From DASXIW01 sp036497785 (GTDB lineage: Bacteria; Pseudomonadota; Alphaproteobacteria; Acetobacterales; Acetobacteraceae), in assembly GCA_036497785.1 (NCBI GenBank), contig DASXIW010000289.1:1-7448 (forward strand): a DNA stretch of 7,448 nt, given 5' to 3'. Shown piece by piece: positions 5,644 to 7,448 of the stretch. The notes under the pieces were generated by a model. That model ran no database searches and was not told the DNA's origin. It saw nothing but the letters and a program-made list of their open reading frames with translations. Position numbers and translations under genes: made by a program. Numbering within the stretch: position 1 is the stretch's first letter; each line of letters begins with the position of its first letter.

Positions 5644-7012
5644 ATGGCACCAGCAGTGAAGCGCCAGAATTCCACCCAGCGCATCGGGGATTTGCGCGCG
5701 GCAATAACCTCTCTCTCACCCTATGTCGTGGAAGGGCGCATCGTCGCCGCGTCCGGATTGTCGGTCGAACTGGCCGGGCTGTCGAAACATCTCGCCATCG
5801 GCGACCGCATCACACTTGGCATGCGCGATGGCGGCCTGGTCCCCGCTGAAATCGTCGCGTTTCACGAAGGCCGTGCCCGCGCCATGACATTCGCGAGCTG
5901 CGACGGCCTGGGACCAGGCGGCACGGCACGCGTGCCCTGGCAGGCCAACGGCGCCGGCAACCGGCTCGCCGTAGCGGATTCCTGGATCGGCCGCGTGGTC
6001 GATCCGCTCGGCCGCCCGCTCGACAATCGCGGCGCGCTCGGCGCCGGCGACCATCCTTTGCCGGTGCGCGGCGCACCCCCGTCGGCCACCTCCCGCGCCC
6101 GCCTCGGCCCCCGCATCGATCTCGGGGTGCGTGCGCTGAACAGCTTCGTCACCTGCCGCCAGGGTCAGCACATCGGCCTGTTCGCCGGCTCGGGCGTCGG
6201 CAAATCCACCCTGCTGGCCATGCTCACCCGCCATTCCGACTGCGATGTCGCGGTACTTGCCCTTGTCGGCGAACGCGGCCGCGAAGTGCGCGAATTCCTG
6301 GAAGACGAACTCGGCCCCGCCGGTCTCGCCCGCTCCGTCGTCGTCGTCGCCACATCCGACACCCCGCCTTTGATGCGCCGGGATGCCGCCTACACCGCCA
6401 TGACCATCGCCGAATATTTCCGCGATCGCGGCAAGAACGTCCTGCTGCTCATGGACCGTCACCCGCTTCTGCCTTGCTTTGCGCGCAATCGGCCTGTCCA
6501 CCGGCGAGCCCCCCGCCACACGCGGCTACCCGCCCAGCGTCTTCGCCGAACTGCCGCGCCTGCTGGAACGCGCCGGCCCCGGCCAGGACCAGCAAGGGGG
6601 CTCCGGCTTCATCACAGCCATGTTTACCGTGCTGGTCGAAGGCGACGATCACAACGAACCGGTCGCCGACGCCGTTCGCGGCATTCTGGACGGCCACGTC
6701 ATCCTCGACCGCCGCATCGGCGAACGCGGCCGCTATCCGGCGATCGACGTGCTCCGCTCCCTCTCCCGCACCGTGCCCGGCTGCAACAACCCGGACGAAA
6801 ACGCCCTCACCCGCCGCGCCCGCGCCATCCTCGCGCTGCACGCCGAAGTGGCCGACCTCGTGCGCCTGGGCGCCTACCGCGCCGGCACCGATCCCGCCGT
6901 CGATGAAGCCGTACGCCTGGCGCCGCGCATCGAGGCATTCCTCGCACAGGGGCGCGAGGAAGTTAGCAGCCTGGCCAACAGTTCTTCGCAATTGGCCAAG
7001 GCGTTAGAGTAG
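5644..7012 (+). pseudogene. fliI: Flagellar protein export ATPase FliI, frameshifted
   Basis: Both halves are unmistakably FliI, the cytoplasmic hexameric ATPase of the flagellar type III export apparatus. Frame one (5644-6456) holds the N-terminal beta domain, the P-loop AGSGVGKS (residues 181-188), LVGERGREVREF with catalytic E210, and the Walker B LLLMD ending at D271. Homology continues in another frame from 6458 (VTRFCLAL, GLSTGEPPATRGYPPSVF, FTVLVEGDDHNEP, ADAVRGILDGHVIL, ERGRYPAIDVL) to TAG 7010-7012. FliI proteins read D-S-V-T-R here, but only one base (C6457) stands in place of the serine codon, so two bases are missing. Restoring them gives 456 residues, normal for FliI. As written, frame one runs on to a stop after 6906 with a non-homologous tail and loses the C-terminal half of the ATPase domain. 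The start is uncertain: ATG 5644 fits family length but has a poor ribosome site; TTG 5581 or GTG 5584 would add about 20 residues. A sequencing error cannot be ruled out. No fliJ follows in the window. Confidence 0.85.
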
Positions 7013-7035
7013 AGTAAGATTAGAGTAGAGTAAGA
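7004..7035 (+). repeat. Perfect 16-bp tandem duplication over the fliI stop
   Basis: TTAGAGTAGAGTAAGA occurs twice back to back, at 7004-7019 and 7020-7035. The first copy contains the last fliI codons and the TAG stop. The unit itself contains the shorter repeat TAGAG-TAGAG. This looks like a recent slippage or duplication event; the second copy is wholly non-coding. Confidence 0.85.
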
Positions 7036-7040
7036 AAAGT

Positions 7041-7092
7041 AAGGCCAGGGCTCTGCCCTGGACCCGCTCAAGGCGGAGCCTTGAGAATCCAT
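7041..7092 (+). repeat. Left arm of a perfect 52-bp inverted repeat (REP-like)
   Basis: This arm is the exact reverse complement of 7247-7298. Each arm folds on itself into two hairpins: CCAGGGC-TCT-GCCCTGG (7045-7061) and CTCAAGGC-GGA-GCCTTGAG (7067-7085). Two adjacent palindromes in one unit resemble REP/BIME-type extragenic repeats; similar CCAGGGCTCTGCCCTGG units occur, as I recall, between genes in other alphaproteobacteria. It starts 28 bases after the fliI stop and could also act as a terminator. Confidence 0.8.
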
Positions 7093-7246
7093 TACTTTAT
7101 TCGAGTGACTGGTTTCCTTTGGTTGAAGACCGGGATCTCGATGTGTTCAGTGGTGAATCCTAAAATCTTTGCCACCACGGAAATGCCTGCGGCGCAAGCA
7201 AGACATCCGATATCACCGGAAGGCCGTCGATCCAGCCTAGAGAGTC
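7093..7246. other. 154-bp lower-GC segment enclosed by the inverted repeats
   Basis: This segment is visibly lower in GC than the surrounding genes. On the - strand a frame is open from just after a TGA (7245-7247) down to TAA (7094-7092), reading about 50 codons that include GCLACAAGISVVAKILGF and end in RKPVTRIK. It has no ATG start or ribosome site. It could be the tail of a gene captured or stranded between the repeats, or chance. I do not recognise the translated fragment. Confidence 0.35.
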
Positions 7247-7298
7247 ATGGATTCTCAAGGCTCCGCCTTGAGCGGGTCCAGGGCAGAGCCCTGGCCTT
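7247..7298 (-). repeat. Right arm of the perfect 52-bp inverted repeat (REP-like)
   Basis: This is the reverse complement of 7041-7092 with no mismatch over 52 bases, and it carries the same two internal hairpins in the opposite order. Outside the arms the flanks (AAAAGT on the left, GCCTTA on the right) show no clear direct target duplication. That argues for two inverted copies of a dispersed repeat rather than a freshly inserted MITE. Confidence 0.8.
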
Positions 7299-7394
7299 GC
7301 CTTACCCCTTCCCGCTCATCGGCCAGTCGACCCGCTCTTGTACCCTGAAGGGAATGGATGCAGACTCGCCCCCGCGGAACAGGGGATCAGAGCG

Positions 7395-7448
7395 ATGCGG
7401 GCGATCATACGGGGACTGACCGACGCGGAGTTTGAGCGGCTGTATGGC
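7395..7448 (+). CDS. Probable insertion-sequence transposase, N-terminal 18 codons (partial)
   Basis: ATG 7395 follows AGGGGA (7381-7386) with an 8-base spacer and opens a frame that runs off the right edge as MRAIIRGLTDAEFERLYG. The LTDAEFERLYG opening resembles the N-termini of IS1595-family transposases, which go on to a zinc-binding CPxCG segment and a DDE domain; neither is visible here. The left end of the element should lie between 7299 and 7394, but I could not identify its terminal repeat without the other end. The family assignment rests on 18 residues and is tentative. Confidence 0.45.
   Translation, partial: MRAIIRGLTDAEFERLYG

Noticed and set aside
6451..6480. Programmed ribosomal frameshifting in fliI
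   Set aside because: There is no slippery heptamer or evident stimulator; a lost pair of bases in one codon explains the data, and FliI is not known to use frameshifting.
5716..6991. - strand frames opposite fliI
   Set aside because: They are antisense to strongly conserved FliI sequence, with no motif of their own.
7041..7298. CRISPR-like or MITE interpretation of the repeat pair
   Set aside because: There are only two copies, in inverted orientation with a 154-bp gap, which is not a CRISPR; no target duplication is visible at the outer ends to support a MITE insertion.
7081..7419. 112-residue + strand frame across the inverted repeat
   Set aside because: It starts inside the left arm, reads through the right arm and overlaps the transposase start; no ribosome site or domain supports it.

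Overview
The window reads as chromosomal DNA of a GC-rich alphaproteobacterium. The bias toward G/C third positions, the Shine-Dalgarno-led genes and the gene families present suggest Rhodospirillales, possibly Acetobacteraceae. No rRNA or other taxonomic marker is present, so this placement is tentative. No tRNA, rRNA or CRISPR array was seen.

Layout. (1) Positions 2-1190, + strand: the 3' end of a GDP-mannose 4,6-dehydratase gene (gmd) and a complete reductase gene of the Rmd type. Together they would turn GDP-mannose into GDP-D-rhamnose for a surface polysaccharide. The pair ends in a 22-bp hairpin that begins at the last base of the reductase stop codon. (2) Positions 1373-2720, - strand: a membrane PAP2-family phosphatase and, upstream of it, an exported DUF1223 (thioredoxin-like, CxxC) protein. 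They converge on the sugar genes. (3) Positions 2959-4014, + strand: an NAD(P)-dependent Ldh/malate/sulfolactate-type dehydrogenase, diverging from DUF1223 and followed by a 20-bp hairpin. (4) Positions 4015-4372: 358 bp without a gene but with a run of inverted repeats. (5) Positions 4373-5543, + strand: three small exported proteins of unknown function. The first two are clearly related to each other (same signal peptide layout and a shared PNSxPxxFY motif). (6) Positions 5644-7012, + strand: fliI, the flagellar export ATPase gene, recognisable over its whole length but broken by a two-base loss directly after the Walker B aspartate. (7) Positions 7004-7448: a 16-bp tandem duplication over the fliI stop codon, a perfect 52-bp inverted repeat pair around 154 bp of lower-GC DNA, and the first 18 codons of a probable insertion-sequence transposase running off the end.

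How it fits together. The left part is ordinary housekeeping and envelope metabolism. The right part looks like a remodelled edge of a flagellar locus: a frameshifted fliI, no fliJ directly after it, then repeats and an IS. I see no convincing new multi-gene system. The items most worth a second look are the paired small exported proteins, the fliI break and the repeat structure behind it.
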